From assembly GCA_002364555.1 (NCBI GenBank), contig DEYM01000114.1:1-43808 (forward strand): 43,808 nt of DNA, written 5' to 3'. Every line of letters begins with the position of its first letter. Position 1 is the first letter of the stretch. Below, in pieces: positions 8,890 through 17,455 of this stretch. The notes under the pieces are model-generated. The model ran no database searches. It was not told the DNA's origin and worked only from the letters and a program-made list of their open reading frames with translations. This stretch comes from Phycisphaerales bacterium UBA3158 (GTDB lineage: Bacteria > Planctomycetota > Phycisphaerae > Phycisphaerales > SM1A02). A program made the translations under genes and the position numbers.

Positions 8890-10292
8890 GATTCAACCAG
8901 CTCCTCGACGGATTCCAGAACCGGCGCTCGCCATTTCATTCCGGCATGAAGCAGTGAATCGGCCTCCTCCGGACCCCATGACCCGGGCTTGTAGGAATGG
9001 ACAGGCGTCGATTGGTCCAGAACGGGATCGACCACCTTCCATGCGGACTCGACTTCATCCACCCGCGCGAACAGGCCGGCTTCACCGGCCATGGCATCGC
9101 CAATAAGACGTTCATAGGCAGTCATCTGATCTGCCGCTTCATGCTGAGCGACCATCTCGATCTGTTCGCCGACCATTTCCTCACCGACCTTCTTGGCCCT
9201 GGCGCCGATGGCGATGATCGTGTTCGGATTGAACTGGAATCGGAAGTAGTTGCGATCACCTCGGTGGCAGTCCTCGAAGAGCTGTTGTGGCGGCTGCTTC
9301 ATCTCCACGACGACTTCAGTCGATGTGACCGGCAGATTCTTCCCGGCACGGATATAGAACGGTACATCGGCCCAACGCCATGAATCGATGTGGAGCCTCA
9401 GGGCGACGAAGGTCTCTGTCCTTGAATCCGGCTTCACCCCGGGTTCATCCAGGAATCCCTCGAATTGTCCTCTGACAATGTCGTTCTTGGTCAATGGCTT
9501 GATCGACTTGAACAAGCGGACCTTCGCATCCCGCAATGTCTCCTCATCGCGATTCGATGGTGGATCCATCGCCAGAATCGCCAGGATCTGCATCAGATGA
9601 TTCTGGACCACGTCCCGGATCGTTCCAGCCTCGTCATAGAAGGCTCCTCGACCCTGCACGCCGAAGTCCTCGGCCATGGTGATCTGGACGGATTTGATGC
9701 TGTTTCTGTTCCAGATCGGTTCCATGAACACGTTTCCGAATCTGAAGTAGTTCAGATTGAGAACCGGTTCCTTTCCGAGGAAATGATCTATTCGATAGAT
9801 GTTCTCCTCCGGAAAGACGTCATGGACGACCCTGTTCAGATCCAGTGCCGACTTCAGATCCCTGCCGAACGGCTTCTCCACAACGACGCTGGCGTGGTCC
9901 GCGCACCCCGAGGCCTTGAGGGCTTGGCATACCATCTCGAAGATCGTCGGTGGGATGGCGAGATAGTGAAGTGGACTCTTCGCATTACCGAGCGCCTGCT
10001 TCAGACGATCGAAGGTCTTCGAATCCGAGTAATCGCCACTGACATAGCTGATTCGATCGGCCAATCGCTTGAAGATCGATTCGTCCAGATCGCCCTGTCC
10101 GTAGGTCTCGATACCGTCCCTTGCCCGGGCGATCAGCGACTCGGCCTTCTCTTGATCACGAGCGATGCCGATGATGGGCACGTTCAGATGACCCCTCTCC
10201 TCCATTGCATAGAGAGATGGAAAGATCTTCTTGTGAGCCAGATCACCCGTCGCACCGAAGAGGATGAACGCATCGCATGCCTGACGACTCAT
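8886..10292 (-). CDS. zwf: Glucose-6-phosphate 1-dehydrogenase
   Basis: A 468-residue enzyme that oxidises glucose 6-phosphate to 6-phosphogluconolactone, committing carbon to the oxidative pentose phosphate pathway. Seen: N-terminal nucleotide motif GATGDLAHKK, VVEKPFGRD, and the active-site block YRIDHFLGKEP with H170. Length is normal. Its ATG overlaps the gnd stop as ATGA and its stop overlaps the start of the histidine phosphatase in the same way. Cytoplasmic. Confidence 0.97.
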   Translation of the reverse strand: MSRQACDAFILFGATGDLAHKKIFPSLYAMEERGHLNVPIIGIARDQEKAESLIARARDGIETYGQGDLDESIFKRLADRISYVSGDYSDSKTFDRLKQALGNAKSPLHYLAIPPTIFEMVCQALKASGCADHASVVVEKPFGRDLKSALDLNRVVHDVFPEENIYRIDHFLGKEPVLNLNYFRFGNVFMEPIWNRNSIKSVQITMAEDFGVQGRGAFYDEAGTIRDVVQNHLMQILAILAMDPPSNRDEETLRDAKVRLFKSIKPLTKNDIVRGQFEGFLDEPGVKPDSRTETFVALRLHIDSWRWADVPFYIRAGKNLPVTSTEVVVEMKQPPQQLFEDCHRGDRNYFRFQFNPNTIIAIGARAKKVGEEMVGEQIEMVAQHEAADQMTAYERLIGDAMAGEAGLFARVDEVESAWKVVDPVLDQSTPVHSYKPGSWGPEEADSLLHAGMKWRAPVLESVEELVES

Positions 10293-11308
10293 TTCGACGC
10301 CGCCTTTTCATGATGACCACCGAACTGGTATCTCATCGCGGAAAGCAGTTGATTGGCAAAGTCCCCTTCGCCTCTTGAATTGAATCGTTCGAACAAGGCC
10401 GTGGCCAGGACCGGAGCCGGAGCACCCTCGTCGATGGCCGCCTGGAGTGTCCATCGACCTTCACCCGAATCGGATACACGTCCGGCGAATTCATGGAGAT
10501 CTGGACTGTCCAGAAGCGCCTTGGCCGTGAGATCCAGAAGCCACGAGGCGATCACGCTTCCACGCCTCCACACCTCGGCGATATCAGCCAGATCGAGATC
10601 GAACTGGTAGTACTTGGGATCTCTGAGGGGAGTCGTCTCGGCGTCGTTGTCCTGCTGCTTCATGCCGACGTTCGCATGCTTGAGGATGTTCATTCCCTCC
10701 GCATAGGCCGCCATGATTCCGTACTCGATTCCATTGTGGACCATCTTCACGAAATGACCGGATCCGGTTGGGCCGCAGTGCAGATAACCATGCTCGCAGG
10801 TGCCGCTCTTGTCCTCGCGTCCGGGCGTACGTTCCGCCTCGTCCATGGACGGTGCGATCGTCGAGAGAATCGGATCGATGTGCGCGACCGCTTCATCATG
10901 TCCACCGATCATCATGCAATAGCCGCGGTCGAGACCCCATACACCGCCGCTGACGCCGACATCGACATAATGGATCCCCCTGTCGGCAAGCGACTCGGCT
11001 CGATCGATGTCGTCTCGGTAGTACGAGTTGCCACCATCTATGAGGATGTCGCCCTTGGAAAGCAGTGGCGACACCTTCTCGACCGTATCGGAGACGAATG
11101 CGGCGGGAATCATCATCCACACGACTCGTTGGCCGTCCAGAGCCTGGGTGAATTCCTCGAGTGTCTTGGCACCCTTGGCACCCTCCCCCACGAGTTCATC
11201 GACAGCCTCGGCATGCACGTCGTAGACGACGCATTCATGACCATCCTTCATAAGTCTGCGAACCATGTTGGCGCCCATTCGCCCAAGTCCGATCATTCCC
11301 ATCTTCAT
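10289..11308 (-). CDS. gnd: 6-phosphogluconate dehydrogenase, decarboxylating (short form)
   Basis: A 339-residue enzyme converting 6-phosphogluconate to ribulose 5-phosphate and CO2. Seen: GLGRMGANM Rossmann motif, GVSGGVWGLDRGY, and the catalytic-lysine block GSGHFVKMVHNGIEYG with K188. It belongs to the shorter (about 300-340 residue) class rather than the 470-residue E. coli Gnd class. The residue after the second strand is Asp (VVYDVHAEA), where NADP-dependent forms carry a phosphate-binding Asn-Arg-Ser/Thr type loop, so NAD preference is inferred. The frame extends to 11344, but ATG 11308 has a clear AGGAGA 6 nt upstream and begins directly at the Rossmann strand, so it is chosen. Confidence 0.95.
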   Translation of the reverse strand: MKMGMIGLGRMGANMVRRLMKDGHECVVYDVHAEAVDELVGEGAKGAKTLEEFTQALDGQRVVWMMIPAAFVSDTVEKVSPLLSKGDILIDGGNSYYRDDIDRAESLADRGIHYVDVGVSGGVWGLDRGYCMMIGGHDEAVAHIDPILSTIAPSMDEAERTPGREDKSGTCEHGYLHCGPTGSGHFVKMVHNGIEYGIMAAYAEGMNILKHANVGMKQQDNDAETTPLRDPKYYQFDLDLADIAEVWRRGSVIASWLLDLTAKALLDSPDLHEFAGRVSDSGEGRWTLQAAIDEGAPAPVLATALFERFNSRGEGDFANQLLSAMRYQFGGHHEKAASK

Positions 11309-11350
11309 TGCCGTTCTCCTTGTCTTCCAGTTCCAGTCGCTCAATGCCTA

Positions 11351-12886
11351 TCAGGCGGACTGGAGATCCTGACTCTTCTCATCGATGGCGTCCATGAGAT
11401 CGCCCCATGATTTATTGAAGGCATCCCGGCCTTCGATCTGAAGGCGTTCACCCAGAGCGTCGACGTCCAGGCCCGCCGCCTTGCATCGGGCGATCGTCTC
11501 GTCCGCCGCCGCCATGTCGGATTCGCCCAGGGAACCCGTGACTTCTCCATGATCCGCAAAGGCGAGAAGCGTCTTCTCCGGAATGGTGTTGACTGTCTCG
11601 TCTGCAGCCAGCGCGGAGATGTAGAACGTGTCGGGAAGCGACGGATCCTTGGTGCTGGTGCTCGCGAAGAGAAGCTTCTGCGGCTTCGCCCCCTTGGCGA
11701 CGAGCGCCTCCCAGCGTGGCCCCGAGAAGATTTCATGGAATGCCCGGAGGCACTGGACCGATGCCGCGACACCCAGCTTGTCCTTGAGATTCTCGGGGAG
11801 GTCGTTCATGGCCGCCTTGTCCCAACGGGAGACGAACACAGAGGCAACCGAGAAGTTGTCGAGTGGCTCGCCTGCCTGGGCTCTTCGTTCGAGACCGTTG
11901 ATGTAGGCTTCCGCCGCACGTCGGTACTGCGCCTCGGAGAACAGCAATGTGACATTGATGTTGATTCCGCGTGAAATCAGCTCCTCGATGGCCGGTGCAC
12001 CTTCAGGTGTGCCGGGGACCTTGATCATCAGATTCGGTGAAGCCGCTCGCTTGAAGAGTGCGTCACCCTGCTGGATGGTCGTCTTCGTGTCGTTCGCCAG
12101 AAGCGGTGAGACCTCCAACGAACAGCAGCCATCGGTATGACCCGAGACATCCCAGATCGTCTTGAACAGCAAGGCGGCTCTCTTCAGATCCTGAATGGCC
12201 AGCGTGAAGAAGATCTCTTCGCGATCCGTGGTTCCGGATGCACGCAGTGATCTGATTTCCTGATCGTAGAGATCGGTATCGGCGATGGCCTTGTCGAATA
12301 TCGAAGGATTCGACGTCAGCCCGGTAACCGACAATTCCTCGATGTATCTGGCAAGCGTGCCATTGTCGAGAATGTCGCGACGAATGTAGTCCAGCCAGAT
12401 GCGCTGGCCCGTTTCATGCAGGTCATACATGGGGTTCATGTGTTGCTCCCTCGCAATTCGGAGGACTTCACCGAGACGACGACGGTGGCGTTCCTCACCA
12501 GTAAATTCGGCCTTGAGATAGGCCGCCACGATTTCCTTGGCTGGCTCCACGCCGAGCGTCCGAGCTCCAAGGGTTATCACATTCACGGCATCGTGCTCCA
12601 CCATCTGATGGGCCGTGTAGATGTTCTCTGTCGATGATGCGCGGATGAGCGGCATCTTGTTGGCCGCGACCGTGACTCCCGCACCGCTTCCGCATAGGAG
12701 GATGCCTCGCTCCGATCGACCGCTTCCGATTTCCCTGCAGAGCGCTTCGGCCGCAAGGGGATAATCAACTGAATCACCGGTCAGCGGACCGACGAAGTGG
12801 ATCTCGTGCCCTAGCGAACGGGCGACCTCGGCAAGCGGTTCCATGAAAGGCCGACCCGCATGATCACTGGCCATGGCGACGTGCAT
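11351..12886 (-). CDS. Fused ribose-5-phosphate isomerase B - transaldolase
   Basis: A 511-residue two-domain enzyme. Residues 1-150 are RpiB, which interconverts ribulose and ribose 5-phosphate: D8-H9 in ASDHAG, C65 in LLCGSGAG, H98 in EHDA and R109 in GARTLG match the RpiB active-site residues in position. Residues from about 153 are a transaldolase of the cyanobacterial/actinobacterial Tal type: LWLDYIRRD-like opening, TSNPSIFDKAI, the Schiff-base lysine K289 in MIKVPGTPEG, then NINVTLLFS and SVFVSRWD. No stop, frameshift or second start signal separates the domains. Its ATG overlaps the transketolase stop by one base (TGATG). The fusion joins two consecutive non-oxidative pentose phosphate activities. 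Confidence 0.95.
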   Translation of the reverse strand: MHVAMASDHAGRPFMEPLAEVARSLGHEIHFVGPLTGDSVDYPLAAEALCREIGSGRSERGILLCGSGAGVTVAANKMPLIRASSTENIYTAHQMVEHDAVNVITLGARTLGVEPAKEIVAAYLKAEFTGEERHRRRLGEVLRIAREQHMNPMYDLHETGQRIWLDYIRRDILDNGTLARYIEELSVTGLTSNPSIFDKAIADTDLYDQEIRSLRASGTTDREEIFFTLAIQDLKRAALLFKTIWDVSGHTDGCCSLEVSPLLANDTKTTIQQGDALFKRAASPNLMIKVPGTPEGAPAIEELISRGININVTLLFSEAQYRRAAEAYINGLERRAQAGEPLDNFSVASVFVSRWDKAAMNDLPENLKDKLGVAASVQCLRAFHEIFSGPRWEALVAKGAKPQKLLFASTSTKDPSLPDTFYISALAADETVNTIPEKTLLAFADHGEVTGSLGESDMAAADETIARCKAAGLDVDALGERLQIEGRDAFNKSWGDLMDAIDEKSQDLQSA

Positions 12887-14880
12887 CAGACCACCCCTTC
12901 CATGATGCCCACGAGATTGCGGACTCGATCCGCAACATGTTCCGGCGTGAAGCCGCGTTCCGAGTAGACCCTGGGGCCAGGAGCCGAGGAACCGAATTGC
13001 GAGAGACCGATCACGTCATCGGCGAACTCGTACCAGGTCTCCGGCGAAGCGGCTTCGACAGCGACGATCGGCAGATCACAGGGAACGATCTCGGCCTGCA
13101 TGTCCTCTGGAAGGGATCTGAAGAGTTCGACACAGGGCATCGTCACGACACGGACCTCGAGCCCTTCCTTGGCCAGAAGAGATCGTGCCTGCATGGCCAG
13201 ATTCACTTCTGATCCCGTGGCAATGATCGTGCCTCTGTCACCATCGGCGAGGATGGCAGCGCCCTTGGATACATCGGCGAAACCGGGATCGTGAATCGGG
13301 ATTCCCTGACGAGTGAGCACCAGACAGCTTGGACCATCGTGGGTGATGGCCTCTCTCCATGAGCCGATGCATTCCTGCGCATCGGCTGGACGGAACGTCT
13401 GCATGCCCGGCATCGTGCGAAGACCAGCCAGCTGCTCGACGGGCTGATGGGTCGGACCATCTTCGCCCAGTGCGATCGAATCGTGTGTGAATATGAAGAT
13501 GACGGGCAGCTGCATCAGCGATGCCAAGCGGACCGGTTCACGCATGTAGTCGAGGAACGAGAAGAAGGTGGCGCAATATGGCCGAATGCCTCCGTGGGCG
13601 GCCATGCCGTTGCAGATGGCTCCCATCGCGTGTTCTCTGACTCCGAAGTGGATGTTTCGACCGGTCCAGTCTCCGGTATTGACATCACCACCATCGATGA
13701 TGTCCGTCTTGGTCGATGGAGACACGTCGGCGGTACCGCCGACCATCTCGGGTATTCGAGAGGCAAAGGCGTTCAGCACCTTGCCACCAGCTACGCGCGT
13801 CGCGACTGATTCGCCGGGAGTGAAGACGGGCATCTCGGCGGAATCCCATTCCATGGGCAGTTCACCGCTCATGACGCGTTCCAACTCCCTCGCGAGATCC
13901 GGATGCGCCGAGGCGTAGGCCTCCCATCGATTCTTCCAGTCGGAATGCGTCGATGCTCTCTCGGCGGCCGCCGATCGCCAGCAGTCGACGATTTCCACGG
14001 GGATGTCGAAGGGCTCGTGCGTCCAGCCGAGTGTCTGGCGTGTCGCGGCGACGTTTTCGGCACCCAATGGGGAACCATGCGCGTGAAAACTGTCCTGAAC
14101 AGGCGATCCGTAGCCGATGTGGCTGCTCACGATGATGAGACTCGGTCGATTGACCTCGGCTCGCGCTTCATCGAACGCCTTGTCGACGGCTTCGAGATCG
14201 TTGATGTCGTCGACGACGATCACATGCCACCTGCAGGCCGTGAACACACCGGCGATGTCCTCGTTGAGTTCATGGGGAGCGGGCCCCTCGAGGGTCACTT
14301 CATTGTCGTCGTAGATGACGGTGAGATTGCCGAGTTTGAGTCGTCCGGCAAGCGAGGCGGCCTCGTAGGAGATGCCTTCCATCAAGTCACCTTCACCAGC
14401 CGTCACATAGACGTGATGATCGATGATGTCATGACCCTCGCAGTTGAATCGTGCAGCGAGCATTCGTTCGGCCATGGCCATTCCGACGCCGTTGGCGACT
14501 CCCTGACCGAGCGGTCCCGTATTGATCTCGACGCCGGGCGTCATGTCCATCTCGGGGTGACCCGGGGTGCGGCTCTCCCATTGCCTGAAATTCTTCAGGT
14601 CGTCGATGGTCAAGTCGTAGCCCGCCAGATGAAGCGAGGCGTATTGAAGCATGCAGGCGTGACCGCCCGACATGATGAAGCGATCACGATCGATCCAATG
14701 CGGCGCCGATGCGTCGTAACGCATGTGGCGAGCCCACAGTCTCCAGGCAACCGGAGCCAATCCCATGGGCGTACCGGGGTGTCCGGAGTTCGCTTTTTCA
14801 ACGGAATCAATGGCGAGAAAACGAATTGCATTGATGCAATCCACATCTCGGGATGCTGTCTTTTGACCCTCTGCTGACAT
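12886..14880 (-). CDS. tkt: Transketolase
   Basis: A 664-residue thiamine diphosphate enzyme that moves two-carbon units between pentose phosphate pathway sugars. Seen: SGHPGTPMG near the N terminus, the ThDP motif GEGDLMEGISYEAASLAG, YDDNEVTLEG, and the pyrimidine-domain HDSIALGEDGPTHQPVEQLA. The frame extends to 15108, but that extension is low-complexity and enters the divergent glucokinase gene; ATG 14880 has GGAGG 8 nt upstream (14889-14893) and is used. First gene of the operon; transcription probably starts in the gap between it and the glucokinase gene. Confidence 0.97.
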   Translation of the reverse strand: MSAEGQKTASRDVDCINAIRFLAIDSVEKANSGHPGTPMGLAPVAWRLWARHMRYDASAPHWIDRDRFIMSGGHACMLQYASLHLAGYDLTIDDLKNFRQWESRTPGHPEMDMTPGVEINTGPLGQGVANGVGMAMAERMLAARFNCEGHDIIDHHVYVTAGEGDLMEGISYEAASLAGRLKLGNLTVIYDDNEVTLEGPAPHELNEDIAGVFTACRWHVIVVDDINDLEAVDKAFDEARAEVNRPSLIIVSSHIGYGSPVQDSFHAHGSPLGAENVAATRQTLGWTHEPFDIPVEIVDCWRSAAAERASTHSDWKNRWEAYASAHPDLARELERVMSGELPMEWDSAEMPVFTPGESVATRVAGGKVLNAFASRIPEMVGGTADVSPSTKTDIIDGGDVNTGDWTGRNIHFGVREHAMGAICNGMAAHGGIRPYCATFFSFLDYMREPVRLASLMQLPVIFIFTHDSIALGEDGPTHQPVEQLAGLRTMPGMQTFRPADAQECIGSWREAITHDGPSCLVLTRQGIPIHDPGFADVSKGAAILADGDRGTIIATGSEVNLAMQARSLLAKEGLEVRVVTMPCVELFRSLPEDMQAEIVPCDLPIVAVEAASPETWYEFADDVIGLSQFGSSAPGPRVYSERGFTPEHVADRVRNLVGIMEGVV

Positions 14881-15074
14881 GCTCAATTCCTCCCTGAAAT
14901 GCCTTGGATTTGCCGTCCTCGATGAGGGGGTCATGCTACCACGGGTGGGGCTACCGGAAGTCCCCTTCGACCGCTCCCGCAGACCAGCTTCGAGTACAGT
15001 GGTCGGATCCCGAATTCGACACATCGTGGTCTCCGAAAGGACGCCCAGAGGCTGGGCGGAGGAAGCTGGAAGAT
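14881..15074 (+). promoter_or_regulatory. Divergent control region between the pentose phosphate operon and the glucokinase operon
   Basis: These 194 bp separate tkt (leftward) from the ROK kinase (rightward), so promoters for both sugar operons should be here. The only firm element is the tkt ribosome site at 14889-14893. I see no clean -35/-10 pair and no obvious operator palindrome. Confidence 0.45.
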
Positions 15075-15743
15075 ATGAAGACTCTGGTCTGTGATATTGG
15101 CGGCACAAGCGTGAAGATTCTGCTCTCGGGGGAAACCCAACGGCGAAAAGCCCCGTCAGGACCTGAAATGACGGCCTCCGACATGGTCAGGATCGTCAGG
15201 GAGCTTGGTGGCGAGGACTGGTCCTGGGATCAGATCGCCATTGGCTATCCGGGCCCGGTGGTTCACGGCAGAATCATGTGCGAACCCTCCAATCTGGGCG
15301 ATGGATGGATCGCCTTCGACTTCGCGAAGGCCTTCGGATGCCCGGTGAAGATCGTCAATGATGCCGCCATGCAGGCTCTTGGCAGCTATCACGGTGGCCA
15401 GATGCTGTTCATGGGACTTGGAACAGGGCTTGGGACAGCCATGATCGTCAATGGGCAACTCCAACCCATGGAAGCTGGGCATCTTCCGTACAAGAAGGGC
15501 AAGACCTTCGAGGATTTCACCGGCAAGCGAGGATATGCCGAGCTTGGAAAGAAGAAGTGGAAACAGGCCGTCCTCGAGATCATGGCCGAGTTCAAGCGAG
15601 CCCTCGAGCCGGACTACATCGTCATCGGCGGAGGCAACGCCAAGAAATTCGATCAGGACGAGCTTCCTGACTACTGTGAGCTTGGCCAGAATGCCAATGC
15701 CTTCACCGGTGGCTTTCGCCTCTGGGAACAGAACGCCGAGTAG
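15075..15743 (+). CDS. ROK family glucokinase, polyphosphate-glucokinase-like
   Basis: A 222-residue sugar kinase predicted to make glucose 6-phosphate. Seen: N-terminal phosphate motif DIGGTSVKI, GYPGPV, the catalytic Asp in VNDAAMQALG, the second phosphate motif GLGTGLGTA, and IVIGGGNAKKF near the C terminus. The CxCGxxGC zinc motif of typical ROK kinases and repressors is absent, and the layout after GHLPYKK resembles PpgK, so polyphosphate or ATP could be the phosphate donor. No DNA-binding domain is present, so it is an enzyme and not a ROK repressor. The frame opens at 14904, but ATG 15075 starts right at the phosphate motif. pgi follows 42 bp downstream. Confidence 0.9.
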   Translation: MKTLVCDIGGTSVKILLSGETQRRKAPSGPEMTASDMVRIVRELGGEDWSWDQIAIGYPGPVVHGRIMCEPSNLGDGWIAFDFAKAFGCPVKIVNDAAMQALGSYHGGQMLFMGLGTGLGTAMIVNGQLQPMEAGHLPYKKGKTFEDFTGKRGYAELGKKKWKQAVLEIMAEFKRALEPDYIVIGGGNAKKFDQDELPDYCELGQNANAFTGGFRLWEQNAE

Positions 15744-15785
15744 ACGGCTTGGGAATCAAGGGAACGAGAAAACGAGGGACAGGAC

Positions 15786-17453
15786 ATGAATCAAGGTGCG
15801 GCTCTTCATGAAGGCGACATCACCGCCTCTTCCATCTGGAAGGAACTGGAATCCCATCATCAACAGACCTCGACGGTTCATATGAGGGATCTGTTCGATG
15901 CCGATCCGAATCGATTCGATCGGTATGCCATGCTGTTCAAGGACTTCCTGATCGATTTCTCCAAGCATCGAATCACCGATGACACGCTGCCTCTGCTCAG
16001 AAGGCTCGCCAACGAGGCTGGTGTCGAGACTCTTCGCGATGCCATGTTCGCTGGTGAACGGATCAACACATCGGAGAATCGTGCCGTTCTGCATGTGGCA
16101 CTTCGCAACAGAAGCAATCGTCCCATCCTCGTGGATGGTCAGGACGTCATGCCTGAAGTCAATGCCGTCCTCGAACAGATGAGGACCTTCTGTGACGCCG
16201 TTCGAGGTGGCACATGGAGAGGCTTCTCGGGAAAACGGATAACGGACATCGTCAACATCGGCATCGGAGGCTCGGATCTGGGACCGGTCATGGTGACCGA
16301 GGCGCTGCGTCCTTACATCAGCGACGACCTTCAGCCGCATTTCGTCTCCAACGTCGACAGCACCCACATCGCCGAGACGCTCAAGTCGCTCGATCCCGAA
16401 ACCACCCTGTTCCTGATCGCCTCCAAGACCTTCACCACACAGGAGACGCTCACGAACGCCCACGCGGCTCGCGACTGGTTCATGGCCGTCGCTGGAGACG
16501 ACTCCCACGTGGCCAAGCACTTCGTGGCCCTTTCCACGAACCAGGCTGAAGTCGAGAAGTTCGGAATCGATCCCGCCAACATGTTCCGTTTCTGGGACTG
16601 GGTGGGCGGACGCTACTCCTTCTGGTCCGCCATCGGTCTCTCGATAGCCGTCAGCATCGGCTTCGACCGATTCGAGGAACTGCTGCAGGGTGCTCACGAG
16701 ATGGACGAGCATTTCCGCACTGCGCCGATTGAAGAGAACATACCGATGACCATGGGCCTGATCGGGGTCTGGTACAACAACTTCTACGGATGTCAGACCC
16801 AGGCGATACTTCCCTACGACCAGTACATGCATCGCTTCCCCGCCTATTTCCAGCAGGGAGACATGGAAAGCAACGGCAAGCACGTGGATCGCCAGGGCAA
16901 TCACATCCATTGCCAGACGGGCCCGGTCATCTGGGGCGAGCCCGGAACCAACGGTCAGCATGCCTTCTATCAGCTGATCCATCAGGGAACGAAGATCATT
17001 CCGTGCGATTTCATCGCACCCATCCATACGCATAATCCGATCGGTGAACAGCATCGGATACTGCTCTCGAACTTCTTCGCTCAACCAGAAGCGCTCATGA
17101 AGGGCAAGACCGAGAGTGAAATCGTCGATGAACTCACCGCCGGCGGCATGGATGATGCGGATGCGAGGACACTGGCTCCCTACAAGGTGATGGAAGGCAA
17201 CCGCCCCTCCACCAGCATTCTGTTCAGGACCCTCGATCCAAAGACGCTTGGATCCCTCGTCGCGCTGTACGAACACAAGATCTTCACGATGGGCGCCGTC
17301 TGGAACATCAACTCCTTCGATCAATGGGGTGTCGAACTCGGGAAGGTGCTCGCCAGAGCCATCCTCCCCGAACTGGAAGGTGACAAGTCGATCTCCTCCC
17401 ATGACAGTTCCACCAATGGACTCATCAACTACTACAAGACCAATCAGGCCTGA
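15786..17453 (+). CDS. pgi: Glucose-6-phosphate isomerase
   Basis: A 555-residue isomerase interconverting glucose 6-phosphate and fructose 6-phosphate. Seen: GIGGSDLGP, SKTFTTQET, the catalytic Glu in QGDMESNGK, the His in GTNGQHAFYQL, and the signature WNINSFDQWGVELGK with the catalytic Lys. Length fits the large (E. coli-like) class. CAGGA lies just upstream of the ATG. It sits between the glucokinase and the debranching enzyme and can return fructose 6-phosphate from the pentose phosphate pathway to glucose 6-phosphate. Confidence 0.97.
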   Translation: MNQGAALHEGDITASSIWKELESHHQQTSTVHMRDLFDADPNRFDRYAMLFKDFLIDFSKHRITDDTLPLLRRLANEAGVETLRDAMFAGERINTSENRAVLHVALRNRSNRPILVDGQDVMPEVNAVLEQMRTFCDAVRGGTWRGFSGKRITDIVNIGIGGSDLGPVMVTEALRPYISDDLQPHFVSNVDSTHIAETLKSLDPETTLFLIASKTFTTQETLTNAHAARDWFMAVAGDDSHVAKHFVALSTNQAEVEKFGIDPANMFRFWDWVGGRYSFWSAIGLSIAVSIGFDRFEELLQGAHEMDEHFRTAPIEENIPMTMGLIGVWYNNFYGCQTQAILPYDQYMHRFPAYFQQGDMESNGKHVDRQGNHIHCQTGPVIWGEPGTNGQHAFYQLIHQGTKIIPCDFIAPIHTHNPIGEQHRILLSNFFAQPEALMKGKTESEIVDELTAGGMDDADARTLAPYKVMEGNRPSTSILFRTLDPKTLGSLVALYEHKIFTMGAVWNINSFDQWGVELGKVLARAILPELEGDKSISSHDSSTNGLINYYKTNQA

Positions 17454-17455
17454 TC

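Noticed and set aside
9465..10313. Long plus-strand frame opposite zwf (also 7906-8949, 10493-11410 and 13903-14877 opposite the same operon)
   Set aside because: All are antisense shadows of strongly supported enzymes; none has a domain signature or ribosome site.
14881..15108. N-terminal extension of transketolase to an ATG at 15108
   Set aside because: The extension is low-complexity, runs into the divergent glucokinase gene, and a strong GGAGG site marks the ATG at 14880.
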